This document shows, in pieces, positions 1-7,711 of a stretch of 64,000 nt of DNA. Origin of the DNA: Nocardioides okcheonensis (GTDB lineage: Bacteria; Actinomycetota; Actinomycetes; Propionibacteriales; Nocardioidaceae); NCBI RefSeq assembly GCF_020991065.1, contig NZ_CP087710.1:1736001-1800000 (forward strand), in the 5' to 3' direction. Below the pieces are notes generated by a model, which was not told the DNA's origin, ran no database searches, and saw only the letters and a list, made by a program, of their open reading frames with translations. The translations under genes and the position numbers were made by a program. Every line of letters begins with the position of its first letter. The first letter of the stretch is position 1.

Positions 1-729
1 CCGCTGGGCGGGACGGCCGTCGGCACCGGCATCAACACCCCGGCCGCCTTCGCCGAGCGGGCGATCGCCGCGCTGGTCGAGCGCACCGGCCAGCCATTCA
101 CCGAGGCGCGCGACCACTTCGAGGCCCAGGGCACGCGCGACTCGCTGGTCGAGCTCTCCGGCGTGCTGCGCACGATCGCGGTCGGCCTCACCAAGACCTG
201 CAACGACCTGCGCTGGATGTCGTCGGGCCCGACGACCGGGCTGGCCGAGATCCACCTCCCGGACCTGCAGCCGGGCTCGAGCATCATGCCGGGCAAGGTC
301 AACCCGGTGCTGCCCGAGGCGACGCTCATGGTGTGCGCGCGCGTCGTCGGCAACGACGCCACCATCGCCTGGGCCGGGGCGTCGGGGTCCTTCGAGCTCA
401 ACGTGCAGATGCCGGTCATGGCGCACGCGCTGCTGGAGTCGATCCACGTCCTGTCGACCTCGACCGTGCTGCTCGCCGAGCGGTGCGTCGACGGCATCAC
501 CGCCGACGCCGACCGGATGCGGCGCTACGCCGAGTCGTCGCCGTCGGTCGTCACCCCGCTCAACCGGCACATCGGCTACGAGGCGGCCGCGAAGGTCGCG
601 AAGAAGGCGCTCGCCGACGGCGCGACGATCCGCGAGACCGTGATCGCGCTCGGCCACGTCGAGCGCGGTGACCTCACCGAGGAGGAGCTCGACGCCGCCC
701 TCGACGTCGACTCGATGACGGGCCGGTGA
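1..729 (+). CDS. fumC: Class II fumarate hydratase, C-terminal part
   Basis: This is the C-terminal 242 residues of a fumarase/aspartase superfamily enzyme, expected to interconvert fumarate and malate in the TCA cycle. The reading frame is open from base 1, so the N-terminus lies outside the window. The family signature [11 protein letters not shown] is at window residues 92-102. The upstream stretch [10 protein letters not shown] is the usual substrate-loop region. Aspartate ammonia-lyase shares these motifs. Fumarase is preferred because phoH2 and the Z-isoprenyl diphosphate synthase follow, as around fum (Rv1098c) in M. tuberculosis. The gene converges with the secreted protein that follows. 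Confidence 0.9.
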   Translation, partial: PLGGTAVGTGINTPAAFAERAIAALVERTGQPFTEARDHFEAQGTRDSLVELSGVLRTIAVGLTKTCNDLRWMSSGPTTGLAEIHLPDLQPGSSIMPGKVNPVLPEATLMVCARVVGNDATIAWAGASGSFELNVQMPVMAHALLESIHVLSTSTVLLAERCVDGITADADRMRRYAESSPSVVTPLNRHIGYEAAAKVAKKALADGATIRETVIALGHVERGDLTEEELDAALDVDSMTGR

Positions 730-747
730 CGACCGGCCCGACGCCGG

Positions 748-1455
748 TCAGTACCAGCCGTTGCCCTGCTTGAAGCTCCAGGCGCTGCACGGGGTGCCGT
801 AGGTGTCCTGGATGTACTCCAGGCCCCATCGGATCTGCACCTCGGCGGAGGTCATGTAGCCCGCCGGCATGTCGTGGAGCTCGGTGAGGGCCTGCGGGAT
901 GCCGTAGGCCGAGGACGTCGGGTTGTCCGCGTCGATCCGCCAGCCGGACTCGCTGACGTAGAGGGAGTCGAGGCAGGAGAACTGGTCGGAGGAGAAGCCG
1001 TAGGTCGGGAGCAGGGCGCGGGCGATGTCGCGCGGGTCGCCCTCGGAGAGCTTCTCCGACCTGGTGACCGCCGTGCCGGACGACACCGAGAGGGCGGCGG
1101 CCTTCTCCGAACCGGAGCGGGCCTGGCGCACGGCCGAGCGGGAGGCGGTCTGCCGCTGCGCGCGCTGCTCGAGCTCGGCGGCGCTCATGCCCCCAGCCTC
1201 CGACCCGGTCTCCGACCCGGTCTCCGACGAGGTCTCGGACGAGGTCTCGGACGAGGCCGCACGGGTGACGTCGGCGGCGGCGGGGGTCAGCGACGGGTCG
1301 TCGGCCAGCAGGCCACCGGAGACGGTGAGACCGGTCGCCGCGGCGGCGAGGCCGGTCAGGGCAACACCGGTGCGCAGCGCCTTCTGGCGTGGGCGCGCCG
1401 CCTTGTGCTTGCCGGGGGCGCGGTGCTTCGGGACGTACTTGTCGGGCTTCGGCAC
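748..1455 (-). CDS. Secreted transglycosylase-like cell-wall protein
   Basis: A 235-residue protein with a basic N-terminus and one hydrophobic segment (residues about 28-50) acting as signal peptide or anchor. A low-complexity Ser/Glu/Thr tract follows (about 66-87), then a C-terminal lysozyme-like domain (about 140-235). The motifs SESGW and SAYGIPQAL match the transglycosylase / aggregation-promoting-factor C-terminal fold, with the Glu of SESGW as the likely catalytic acid. Two cysteines in the domain could form a disulfide. It probably cleaves or binds peptidoglycan outside the membrane. The GTG start has GAGAGAA just upstream. It is not a classical Rpf domain. Confidence 0.75.
   Translation of the reverse strand: MPKPDKYVPKHRAPGKHKAARPRQKALRTGVALTGLAAAATGLTVSGGLLADDPSLTPAAADVTRAASSETSSETSSETGSETGSEAGGMSAAELEQRAQRQTASRSAVRQARSGSEKAAALSVSSGTAVTRSEKLSEGDPRDIARALLPTYGFSSDQFSCLDSLYVSESGWRIDADNPTSSAYGIPQALTELHDMPAGYMTSAEVQIRWGLEYIQDTYGTPCSAWSFKQGNGWY
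1199..1258 (-). repeat. Five in-frame 12-bp repeats
   Basis: Five consecutive 12-bp units lie inside the secreted transglycosylase-like gene and encode SETS, SETS, SETG, SETG and SEAG. Because 12 is a multiple of three, gain or loss of a unit changes linker length without a frameshift. Confidence 0.85.
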
Positions 1456-1538
1456 AGTTCTCTCGGGGGTAGAGGACAGGGACGTTCGGCGCGGGGGTTC
1501 GCCGACCGACGTGCTCGCGGGCTCTGCCCGCGTACCAA

Positions 1539-1556
1539 GATCACGAAACGGTCACG
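1539..1556 (-). promoter_or_regulatory. Direct-repeat motif CGTGAC-N5-CGTGAT upstream of the cell-wall gene
   Basis: Read on the minus strand, two CGTGAY hexamers are spaced 11 bp start to start, about 85 bp before the GTG of the secreted cell-wall gene. An 11-bp direct repeat of GTGAC-type half-sites resembles MtrA response-regulator boxes, which control cell-wall hydrolases in actinobacteria. The assignment is inference. A small hairpin (7-bp stem, 3-base loop) at 1516-1532 lies between the motif and the gene. Confidence 0.4.
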
Positions 1557-1656
1557 AGCCACCATGCATGAGGCGCCGGAGGCGTGCAAACCGAACGCAC
1601 CGATTGGTCGCGTCTCTTCTGCCACATCCGTCACAGGCATCGCAGCAGCCCCGTAC

Positions 1657-1693
1657 GTCCCGGTGCGACGGCCCCACGCCGCCGCACCGGGAC
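1657..1693 (-). terminator. Strong stem-loop after phoH
   Basis: A 16-bp stem (one G-T wobble) with a 5-base loop begins 14 bases after the phoH stop on the minus strand. There is no T-run, which is common for actinobacterial terminators. It would separate phoH transcription from the secreted cell-wall gene downstream. Confidence 0.65.
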
Positions 1694-1706
1694 GAGACCC
1701 GCGGGC

Positions 1707-3050
1707 TCAGAGGGTGACGTTCTCCAGCATCTCGGTGACCAGCGCCGCGATCGGCGAGCGCTCGGAGCGGGTCAGGGTCACGTGGGCGAACAGGGGGTGG
1801 CCCTTGAGCTTCTCCACCACCGCGACGATGCCGTCGTGGCGCCCGACCCGCAGGTTGTCGCGCTGGGCGACGTCGTGGGTCAGCACCACCTTGGAGTTGG
1901 CCCCGATGCGCGAGAGCACGGTGAGCAGCACGTTGCGCTCCAGCGACTGGGCCTCGTCGACGATCACGAACGCGTCGTGCAGCGAGCGGCCGCGGATGTG
2001 GGTCAGCGGCAGCACCTCGAGCATCCCGCGGTCCATGATCTCGTCGATGACGTCGCTGGACGTCAGGGCGCCGAGGGTGTCGAAGACCGCCTGGCCCCAC
2101 GGCGACATCTTCTCGTTCTCCGAGCCGGGGAGGTAGCCCAGCTCCTGCCCGCCGACGGCGAAGAGCGGCCGGAAGACGACCACCTTCTTGTGCTGGCGGC
2201 GCTCCATCACCGCCTCCAGCCCGGCGCACAGCGCCATCGCGGACTTGCCGGTGCCGGCGCGGCCGCCGAGGGAGACGATGCCGACCTCGGGGTCGAGCAG
2301 CATCTCCAGCGCCACCCGCTGCTCGGCCGAGCGGCCGTGGATGCCGAAGGCGTCGCGGTCGCCGCGGACGAGGTGGACCCGCTTGTCGGCGCCGACCCGA
2401 CCCAGCGCGGTGCCGCGCTCGGAGATCAGCACCAGCCCGTTGTGGCAGGGCAGGTCGCGGGCCTCGGCCAGGTCGATGACGCCGTCCTCGTAGAGCGCGT
2501 CGAGGTCGACGGCCGGGACCTCGAGCTCGGACATGCCGGTGTAGCCGGTGTCGGAGTCGCTGATCGCCTCGGCGCGGTACTCCTGGGCGTCGAGGCCCAC
2601 CGCCGACGCCTTGATCCGCAGCGGCAGGTCCTTGGACACGAGCGTGACCCGGTGGCCCTCGTCGGCGAGGTTGCGCGCCACCGCGAGGATCCGGGTGTCG
2701 TTGTCGCCGAGGCGGAAGCCCGACGGCAGCGTCGAGGGGTCGGTGTGGTTGAGCTCGACCCGCAGGCTGCCACCGTCGGAGCCGATCGGCACCGGCTCGT
2801 CGAGCCGACCGTGCAGGATCCGCAGCTCGTCGAGCGCACGGAGGGCCGAGCGGGCGAAGAAGCCCAGCTCGGGGTGGTGGCGCTTGCCCTCCAGCTCGGT
2901 GATCACCACGACCGGCAGCACGACCTCGTGCTCGGCGAAGCGCTTGATGGCGCCCGGATCGGCGAGCAGGACGCTCGTGTCCAGGACGTAGGTGAGCCGG
3001 TCACCGGCGAGAGCTGCGGCAGTGCTGGGCGATGCTGAGTTGCTGGCCAC
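1707..3050 (-). CDS. phoH: PhoH2-type PIN domain plus PhoH ATPase
   Basis: A 447-residue PIN-PhoH fusion. The PIN ribonuclease domain (about residues 15-150) has [11 protein letters not shown] and the acidic [11 protein letters not shown]. The PhoH P-loop NTPase domain (about 240-440) has Walker [10 protein letters not shown], then [17 protein letters not shown] and the Walker B FVIVDEAQ. Studied PhoH2 proteins are RNA helicases coupled to a PIN RNase. The GTG at 3050 is preferred because GAGGGGACA sits just before it. An ATG at 3104 is also in frame but lacks a good site. Its position next to fumC matches M. tuberculosis phoH2. Confidence 0.93.
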   Translation of the reverse strand: MASNSASPSTAAALAGDRLTYVLDTSVLLADPGAIKRFAEHEVVLPVVVITELEGKRHHPELGFFARSALRALDELRILHGRLDEPVPIGSDGGSLRVELNHTDPSTLPSGFRLGDNDTRILAVARNLADEGHRVTLVSKDLPLRIKASAVGLDAQEYRAEAISDSDTGYTGMSELEVPAVDLDALYEDGVIDLAEARDLPCHNGLVLISERGTALGRVGADKRVHLVRGDRDAFGIHGRSAEQRVALEMLLDPEVGIVSLGGRAGTGKSAMALCAGLEAVMERRQHKKVVVFRPLFAVGGQELGYLPGSENEKMSPWGQAVFDTLGALTSSDVIDEIMDRGMLEVLPLTHIRGRSLHDAFVIVDEAQSLERNVLLTVLSRIGANSKVVLTHDVAQRDNLRVGRHDGIVAVVEKLKGHPLFAHVTLTRSERSPIAALVTEMLENVTL

Positions 3051-3269
3051 GACTGTCCCCTCAGCGGACCGGCGCGCGCACTCCCCGCCCCGGTCCGATG
3101 TCATTCAACGGACCGGAGAGCCTCCACCTGAGTGCCCACGGACTGCCTCCCGGTTCGGCAGGCTTCCCCACCTGCCGATGTCGCGAACGTACGCCCGCCG
3201 GGAGCCCGATCCGGGACGACACGCCCGAACGCGAGGTGACGGGAGGGTGACGTCTGTGGCGCTCGCGGG

Positions 3270-4049
3270 TCAGCCGCCGAAGCGGCGCTCGCGGGCGGCG
3301 TACGACCGGATCGCGCGCAGGAAGTCGACCCGCCGGAAGTCCGGCCACAGCGCCTCGCAGAAGTAGAACTCCGAGTTCGCCGACTGCCACAGCAGGAAGC
3401 CGCCGAGGCGCTGCTCGCCCGAGGTGCGGATCACGAGGTCGGGATCGGGCTGGCCCTTGGTGTAGAGGTGCTCGGCGATGTGCTCGACGTCGATCAGGTC
3501 GGCGAGCTCCTCGAGCGAGGTGCCCCGCGTGGCGTGGTCGGCGAGCAGCGCGCGCACCGCGTCGGCGATCTCGCGCCGGCCGCCGTAGCCGACCGCGACG
3601 TTGACCAGGATGCCGTCGATGTCGCGGGTGGCCTCCTCGGCCGCCTTGAGCCGGGCCGCGGTCTCCGGCGGCAGCAGGTCGAGCGCGCCGACCGGGTGGA
3701 TCCGCCACCGCCCCGCCTCGGCGAGGGACTCGACCGCGCCCTCGATGATCTCGAGCAGGCCGGTGAGCTGCTCGGGCGGACGGTTGGTGAGGTTGTCGCT
3801 CGAGAGCAGCCACAGCGTGACGACGCCGACGCCGACCTCCTCGCACCAGCCGAGCAACGGGCGGATGTTGTCGGCGCCCGCCTGGTATCCCTCGGCTGTG
3901 TTGAGCCCGACGGTCTTCGCCCAGCGGCGGTTGCCGTCGAGCATCACGCCGACGTGGTGGGGGATCTGGTCGCTCGACAGGCTCCGCACCATCCGGGACT
4001 CGTACGCCGGGTAGAGCACCCGTCGCACCGCGTCCTTGACCTTGCCCAC
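3270..4049 (-). CDS. Short-chain Z-isoprenyl diphosphate synthase (UppS family)
   Basis: A 259-residue cis-prenyltransferase that condenses IPP with an allylic diphosphate. The family's first motif HVGVMLDGNRRWAK (catalytic Asp) is near residue 30. The terminal motif DLVIRTSGEQRLGGFLLWQ and the C-terminal AIRSYAARERRFGG are both present. Divergence from a hemolysin III gene matches Rv1086/Rv1085c. This suggests the Z,E-farnesyl diphosphate synthase paralogue rather than the main undecaprenyl/decaprenyl enzyme, although substrate length cannot be read from sequence. The GTG at 4049 follows a TACGAT hexamer by 6 bases, indicating a leaderless start. Confidence 0.9.
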   Translation of the reverse strand: MGKVKDAVRRVLYPAYESRMVRSLSSDQIPHHVGVMLDGNRRWAKTVGLNTAEGYQAGADNIRPLLGWCEEVGVGVVTLWLLSSDNLTNRPPEQLTGLLEIIEGAVESLAEAGRWRIHPVGALDLLPPETAARLKAAEEATRDIDGILVNVAVGYGGRREIADAVRALLADHATRGTSLEELADLIDVEHIAEHLYTKGQPDPDLVIRTSGEQRLGGFLLWQSANSEFYFCEALWPDFRRVDFLRAIRSYAARERRFGG

Positions 4050-4055
4050 CGACCG

Positions 4056-4061
4056 ATCGTA
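4056..4061 (-). promoter_or_regulatory. -10 element TACGAT for a leaderless start
   Basis: TACGAT on the minus strand lies 6 bases before the GTG of the prenyltransferase gene, so the transcript would begin at or next to the start codon. Confidence 0.55.
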
Positions 4062-4143
4062 ACGCCGTGTGACCGAGCACTCCGCGCGACCGGCTGCGTG
4101 GCTCGCGGTTCGACCGGTACTTTGGATGCATGGAGACCCCCTC

Positions 4144-4890
4144 GTGACGCCCCGTGACCGCGTCGAGCGCGCCTCCGAGCTCGTCGCCGACAGGGTCGAG
4201 CGCGCCGGCGAGGTGATGGCCGACAAGATGGCCGAGGTGAAGCCGAAGCTGCGCGGCTGGCTGCACGCCGGCACCGCCCCGCTCGCCCTCGCCGCCGGCA
4301 TCGTGCTGGTCGCGCTCTCCCCCACCGCCTCCACCCGGGTCGGCTCGGCGGCCTTCGCGCTGTCCGCGCTGCTCGTCTTCACCGTCTCCGCGATCTACCA
4401 CCGCGGCACCTGGTCGCCGCGCACGTGGGCGTTCCTGCGCCGCTTCGACCACGCCAACATCTTCGTGCTCATCGCCGGCACCTACACGCCGTACGCCTTG
4501 CTCTTCCTGCACGGCACGGCGCGCACCACGCTGCTCACCGTCGTGTGGGGCGCCGCGATCGCCGGCGTGGTCTTCCGGGTGTTCTGGACCGACGCGCCGC
4601 GCTGGCTCTACACGCCGATGTACATCGCGCTCGGCTGGGCGGCGGTGTTCTTCATCCCGCAGTTCATGGAGGGCGCGGACAAGTTCAGCTCCGGCATCGC
4701 GATCGCCACGCTCGTGCTGGTGGCCGCGGGCGGCGTGCTCTACACCCTCGGCGGCGTGGTCTACGGCCTCAAGCGGCCCAACCCCTCGCCGCGCTGGTTC
4801 GGCTTCCACGAGGTCTTCCACTCCTTCACGGTGCTGGCCTTCGCCGCGCACTACGTCGGCGTGTCGCTGGCGACCTACAGCCTGCGTTGA
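4144..4890 (+). CDS. Hemolysin III (TrhA/YqfA) family membrane protein
   Basis: About 248 residues. A charged N-terminal helix is followed by about seven membrane segments. Family markers are SAIYHRGTW, FDHANIFVLIAGTYTPYAL and the C-terminal HEVFHSFTVLAFAAHY, whose conserved His/Asp residues resemble those of the PAQR/CREST superfamily. The family is linked to membrane homeostasis. The start is uncertain: GTG at 4144 has GGAGA upstream, while ATG at 4126 and a codon at 4069 are also in frame. A five-codon frame beginning at 4130 ends with a TGA that overlaps the GTG. The gene is divergent from the prenyltransferase, as in mycobacteria. Confidence 0.85.
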   Translation: MTPRDRVERASELVADRVERAGEVMADKMAEVKPKLRGWLHAGTAPLALAAGIVLVALSPTASTRVGSAAFALSALLVFTVSAIYHRGTWSPRTWAFLRRFDHANIFVLIAGTYTPYALLFLHGTARTTLLTVVWGAAIAGVVFRVFWTDAPRWLYTPMYIALGWAAVFFIPQFMEGADKFSSGIAIATLVLVAAGGVLYTLGGVVYGLKRPNPSPRWFGFHEVFHSFTVLAFAAHYVGVSLATYSLR

Positions 4891-4913
4891 TGGCGCTCGC
4901 TCCGCTCGCGCGT

Positions 4914-4939
4914 GCTCGGCGTCCCTGAGGACGCCGAGC
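4914..4939 (+). terminator. Stem-loop after the hemolysin III gene
   Basis: An 11-bp perfect stem with a CTGA loop begins 24 bases after the hemolysin III stop. The stem extends further with wobble pairs. There is no T-run. Confidence 0.65.
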
Positions 4940-5034
4940 GCGTGGGCTGGGGTGAGGCTGCTCACGATCGGAAACCATCGCGGGGCGCGGGTCGTCGTAC
5001 AGGGGAAGCGCCTGTCCCCGACCCCCGTCGCGAG

Positions 5035-5409
5035 ATGCCTGACACTCCCGAGAACGACCGCCAGCCCTTCCTCGACCTCAGCCTCCCCCAGCTCGTCGCC
5101 GGCGCCACCGCCGCCGCGACCTCGGCCGTCCTGATCAGCCGGATGGGCCTGCTCGGCACCGTCCTCGGCGCCGCCTTCGCGAGCATCGTCTCCGCGATCG
5201 TCACCGCCGGCGTGGTCGGCGGCTGGCACCGCGTCCGCAGCGTCCCGAGCCGGTTCCCGCGCAACGTCAACGGCATGCTGGTGACCGCCGTCGCGCTCGG
5301 CCTGGTGGTCTTCGCGCTGCACACCGGCGTGACGCTCCTGACCCGCGACCTGCCGGCCGACACCTTCGCCGCGCGCTGGCTGGCGGAGGTCGGGATCAGC
5401 CGAGGCTGA
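5035..5409 (+). CDS. Small membrane protein of unknown function
   Basis: A 124-residue protein with a short polar N-terminus (MPDTPEND) and two or three hydrophobic stretches (about 15-60 and 78-100). The first is Ala/Gly-rich and helical. I do not recognise the family. The ATG at 5035 is the first internal Met that gives a compact protein. No clear ribosome site precedes it, and the frame stays open upstream to 4912. It overlaps the end of the convergent DUF1353 gene by 14 bp. Confidence 0.6.
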   Translation: MPDTPENDRQPFLDLSLPQLVAGATAAATSAVLISRMGLLGTVLGAAFASIVSAIVTAGVVGGWHRVRSVPSRFPRNVNGMLVTAVALGLVVFALHTGVTLLTRDLPADTFAARWLAEVGISRG

Positions 5410-6331
5410 CCACCGCGAACGTCGCGAACGCCCCCGCGACCACGACGCCTGCCAGGACCGTGGCGGCGAGCGGCGAGCGGCGCGCCAGCCGCTCGACGGC
5501 GACGTAGGTCGCGGCGATCGCGGCCAGCCCGACGGTGACGTGGAGCAGCACCGCGAGCATCACGCCCGCGATCGCACCCGCCATCCGGAGCCGGCCCCAC
5601 AGCAGGCTCAGCGCGAGCGGCACGACGACCGCCCCGCTGAGACCACCGGCGACCTCGACCCACCACGACCGCTCACCCATCCAGGGCAGGTCGACGGCCC
5701 CCGGCCAGGACCGGTCGAACAGGTCGCTGGTGGCGCAGTAGCCGAGGTAGAGGATCGCGGCGATCGTGACGGCCGCCGCCACGCGGTAGGACCACTGCCG
5801 CGCGCGCGTCCAGGGCACCTCGCGTCCGACGAGGACCGTCGCGACCGTGACGGCCGACCAGACGATCCAGCGGCGCACCACGCCGGTGCCGGTGTCGGCC
5901 ATCGCGTCGCGGAAGACCCGGTCGGCGGCCACCCGGTCGACGACGTGGCCCTCGGTGGAGACGTAGGACGACGGGCCGTCGGGTCCGGCGACGAGGGCGT
6001 CGTGGAGCAACGCGGCCGGCAGGTGGGCGCCGGTCTTGGGCACCAGCCAGGTGAACAGCGCCGGCACCGACGTCAGGTCGGTGCGGAACGCCGGGTCGTC
6101 GGGGACGACCAGCTCGCCGAGCAGCCGGTCGCGGTAGGCCAGCCGACGCTCGAGCGCGAAGGTCTCCACCCCCTCCTCGGCGTGCCGCTCGAGCACGATC
6201 CGCGGGTCCGAGCCGGGGTCCGGCGGCTCGCCGGGTCGCCCGTCGACGGCCAGCGTGCCGCCGTCGTAGAACCGGCGGGCCTCCTGGGCCACCGGCTCCG
6301 TCATCGACGCCATCCGCTCCCGAGCCCTCAT
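5396..6331 (-). CDS. DUF1353 protein with membrane segments
   Basis: A 311-residue protein. The N-terminal half carries the DUF1353 core: FRTDLTSVPALFTWLVPKTG followed by AALLHDALV and, further on, VFRDAMADTG. The C-terminal half has about five hydrophobic segments (about 165-310). DUF1353 occurs in phage and bacterial proteins of unknown function; the membrane extension appears to be an actinobacterial variant. In-frame starts exist at 6331, 6313 and 6304, and the longest is given. It is divergent from the glycosyltransferase gene. Confidence 0.7.
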   Translation of the reverse strand: MRARERMASMTEPVAQEARRFYDGGTLAVDGRPGEPPDPGSDPRIVLERHAEEGVETFALERRLAYRDRLLGELVVPDDPAFRTDLTSVPALFTWLVPKTGAHLPAALLHDALVAGPDGPSSYVSTEGHVVDRVAADRVFRDAMADTGTGVVRRWIVWSAVTVATVLVGREVPWTRARQWSYRVAAAVTIAAILYLGYCATSDLFDRSWPGAVDLPWMGERSWWVEVAGGLSGAVVVPLALSLLWGRLRMAGAIAGVMLAVLLHVTVGLAAIAATYVAVERLARRSPLAATVLAGVVVAGAFATFAVVSLG

Positions 6332-6376
6332 GCAGCCAGTGTGGCGCTGCCCGCCGACACCGGCCAGCGTCCGGCC

Positions 6377-6382
6377 TAGGGT
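6377..6382 (+). promoter_or_regulatory. -10 element TAGGGT for a leaderless start
   Basis: TAGGGT ends 7 bases before the ATG at 6390, the spacing expected if transcription starts at the A of the ATG. Confidence 0.6.
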
Positions 6383-6389
6383 GGCGGCG

Positions 6390-7517
6390 ATGCGTCTCCT
6401 CCTCAGCTTCGTCGGCGGCCTCGGGCACCTGGCACCCCTCCTGCCGATCGCGCGGGCGGCGCGAGACGCCGGCCACGAGGTCGCCGTCGCGGGCTCGGGC
6501 GGCCTCGTCGCCGGCATCGAGGACCTCGGCTTCACGGCGTACCCCACCAGCGAGGCCCGGCACCACTCCGGGGTCGACCAGGAGCGCGGGCCGCTGGAGG
6601 TGATGGACGCCCGGGCGACCGAGATCGAGTTCGCCGCCAACTTCGCCGACCGCGGCGCCCGGCGGATGGCGGCGGCGATGCCCGACGTGGTCCGCGACTT
6701 CGGGCCCGACCTGGTGCTGCGCGACGAGACCGACCTCGGGACCACGATCGCCGCGGAGGTCCTCGGGGTCCCGGTCGCGACGCACCTGGTGCTGGCCTCG
6801 GGGATGCTCGCGCGCCCCGGGCTCGTCGCGCCGGCGCTGGACGTGGTGCGCGCCGAGCACGGGCTGGCCCCCGACCCCCACCTCGCCGCCCTCACCTCGG
6901 GGCTGGTGCTGTCCGACGCACCGCCGTCGTTCCGGAGCCCGCGGGCGCCCCTGCGGGTCACCCCGCTGCACTACCGCTCGACCGACGCCCCGAGGCCGGC
7001 GCCGCGCACCCGCCCGGGCGTCTACGTCACGCTCGGCACCATCTTCAACGGCGGCTCGGGCGACCTGTTCGAGCGGCTGCTGGAGGGCCTCGCCGCCCTC
7101 GACGTCGACGTGGTGGCCACGGTGGGGCGCGGGATCGCGCCGGCGGACCTCGGACCGCAGCCCGCGCACGTACGGGTCGAGCGCTTCGTGCCCCAGGCCG
7201 AGGTCCTGCCCACGGTCGACCTGGTCGTCTCGCACGGCGGGTCCGGCAGCCTGGTCGCCGCGCTCGCCCACGGACTTCCGTCGCTGCTCGTCCCGCTCGG
7301 CGCGGACCAGCCGCACAACGCCTCGCGGGCCGTCGGGCTCGGGCTCGCCGACCGGCTCGACGCCGCCACCCTCACGCCCGCGGAGGTCGCCGAGCGCGCC
7401 GCCGTCCTGCTGGCCGAGGGCAGGGTCCGCGAGCGGTGCCGAGCCGTCGCGGCCGAGGTCGCCGCCCTTCCCGACGCCACCGCCGCCGTGGCCGCGCTCG
7501 AGACGGCCGCGCGGTAG
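6390..7517 (+). CDS. GT1-family glycosyltransferase (macrolide/UDP-type)
   Basis: A 375-residue GT-B glycosyltransferase. The N-terminal acceptor domain starts with MRLLLSFVGGLGHLAPLLP. The C-terminal nucleotide-sugar domain has SHGGSGSLVAALAHG followed by PLGADQPHNA, the UDPGT signature seen in EryCIII-like and sterol/glycopeptide glycosyltransferases. It probably transfers a sugar from NDP-sugar to a small lipophilic acceptor. The acceptor is unknown, and no natural-product cluster surrounds the gene. It appears to be monocistronic with its own leaderless promoter. Confidence 0.82.
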   Translation: MRLLLSFVGGLGHLAPLLPIARAARDAGHEVAVAGSGGLVAGIEDLGFTAYPTSEARHHSGVDQERGPLEVMDARATEIEFAANFADRGARRMAAAMPDVVRDFGPDLVLRDETDLGTTIAAEVLGVPVATHLVLASGMLARPGLVAPALDVVRAEHGLAPDPHLAALTSGLVLSDAPPSFRSPRAPLRVTPLHYRSTDAPRPAPRTRPGVYVTLGTIFNGGSGDLFERLLEGLAALDVDVVATVGRGIAPADLGPQPAHVRVERFVPQAEVLPTVDLVVSHGGSGSLVAALAHGLPSLLVPLGADQPHNASRAVGLGLADRLDAATLTPAEVAERAAVLLAEGRVRERCRAVAAEVAALPDATAAVAALETAAR

Positions 7518-7570
7518 TCCGGGTCCGGGTCGCCGACCCCGCCCGCCGCCGGGGCAGCTTCCCCAGCCGG

Positions 7571-7633
7571 GGTAGTCCAGTGAGGGATGGCTGCGTCCGG
7601 GGCCTCCGGACAGCCATTCGCCACTGGACTACC
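7571..7633. repeat. Imperfect intergenic palindrome with an extra half copy
   Basis: The left arm begins GGTAGTCCAGTG and the right arm ends CACTGGACTACC. The arms stay complementary inward through ATGGCTG and TCCGG with a few mismatches. A third copy of the half unit (CGCCACTGGACT) follows at about 7651-7662. The element fills the gap between the glycosyltransferase and the BrkB-type gene. Confidence 0.75.
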
Positions 7634-7699
7634 GGGGCGGGGCAGCCGATCGCCACTGGACTGTCCCAAGCCGGGGCGGCGCCGTCGTGGGCGGCGCCC

Positions 7700-7705
7700 T
7701 AGGGT
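7700..7705 (+). promoter_or_regulatory. -10 element TAGGGT for a leaderless start
   Basis: TAGGGT lies 6 bases before the ATG at 7712 and repeats the arrangement seen before 6390. Confidence 0.6.
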
Positions 7706-7711
7706 GCGGCC

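Noticed and set aside
748..1455. Resuscitation-promoting factor (Rpf)
   Set aside because: The C-terminal domain has SESGW and SAYGIPQAL of the transglycosylase/APF group rather than the Rpf core.
1456..1706. A ydaO/c-di-AMP riboswitch before the cell-wall gene
   Set aside because: Such leaders often precede actinobacterial wall hydrolases, but the conserved core sequences are absent. Only the phoH stem-loop, a direct-repeat motif and a small hairpin are seen.
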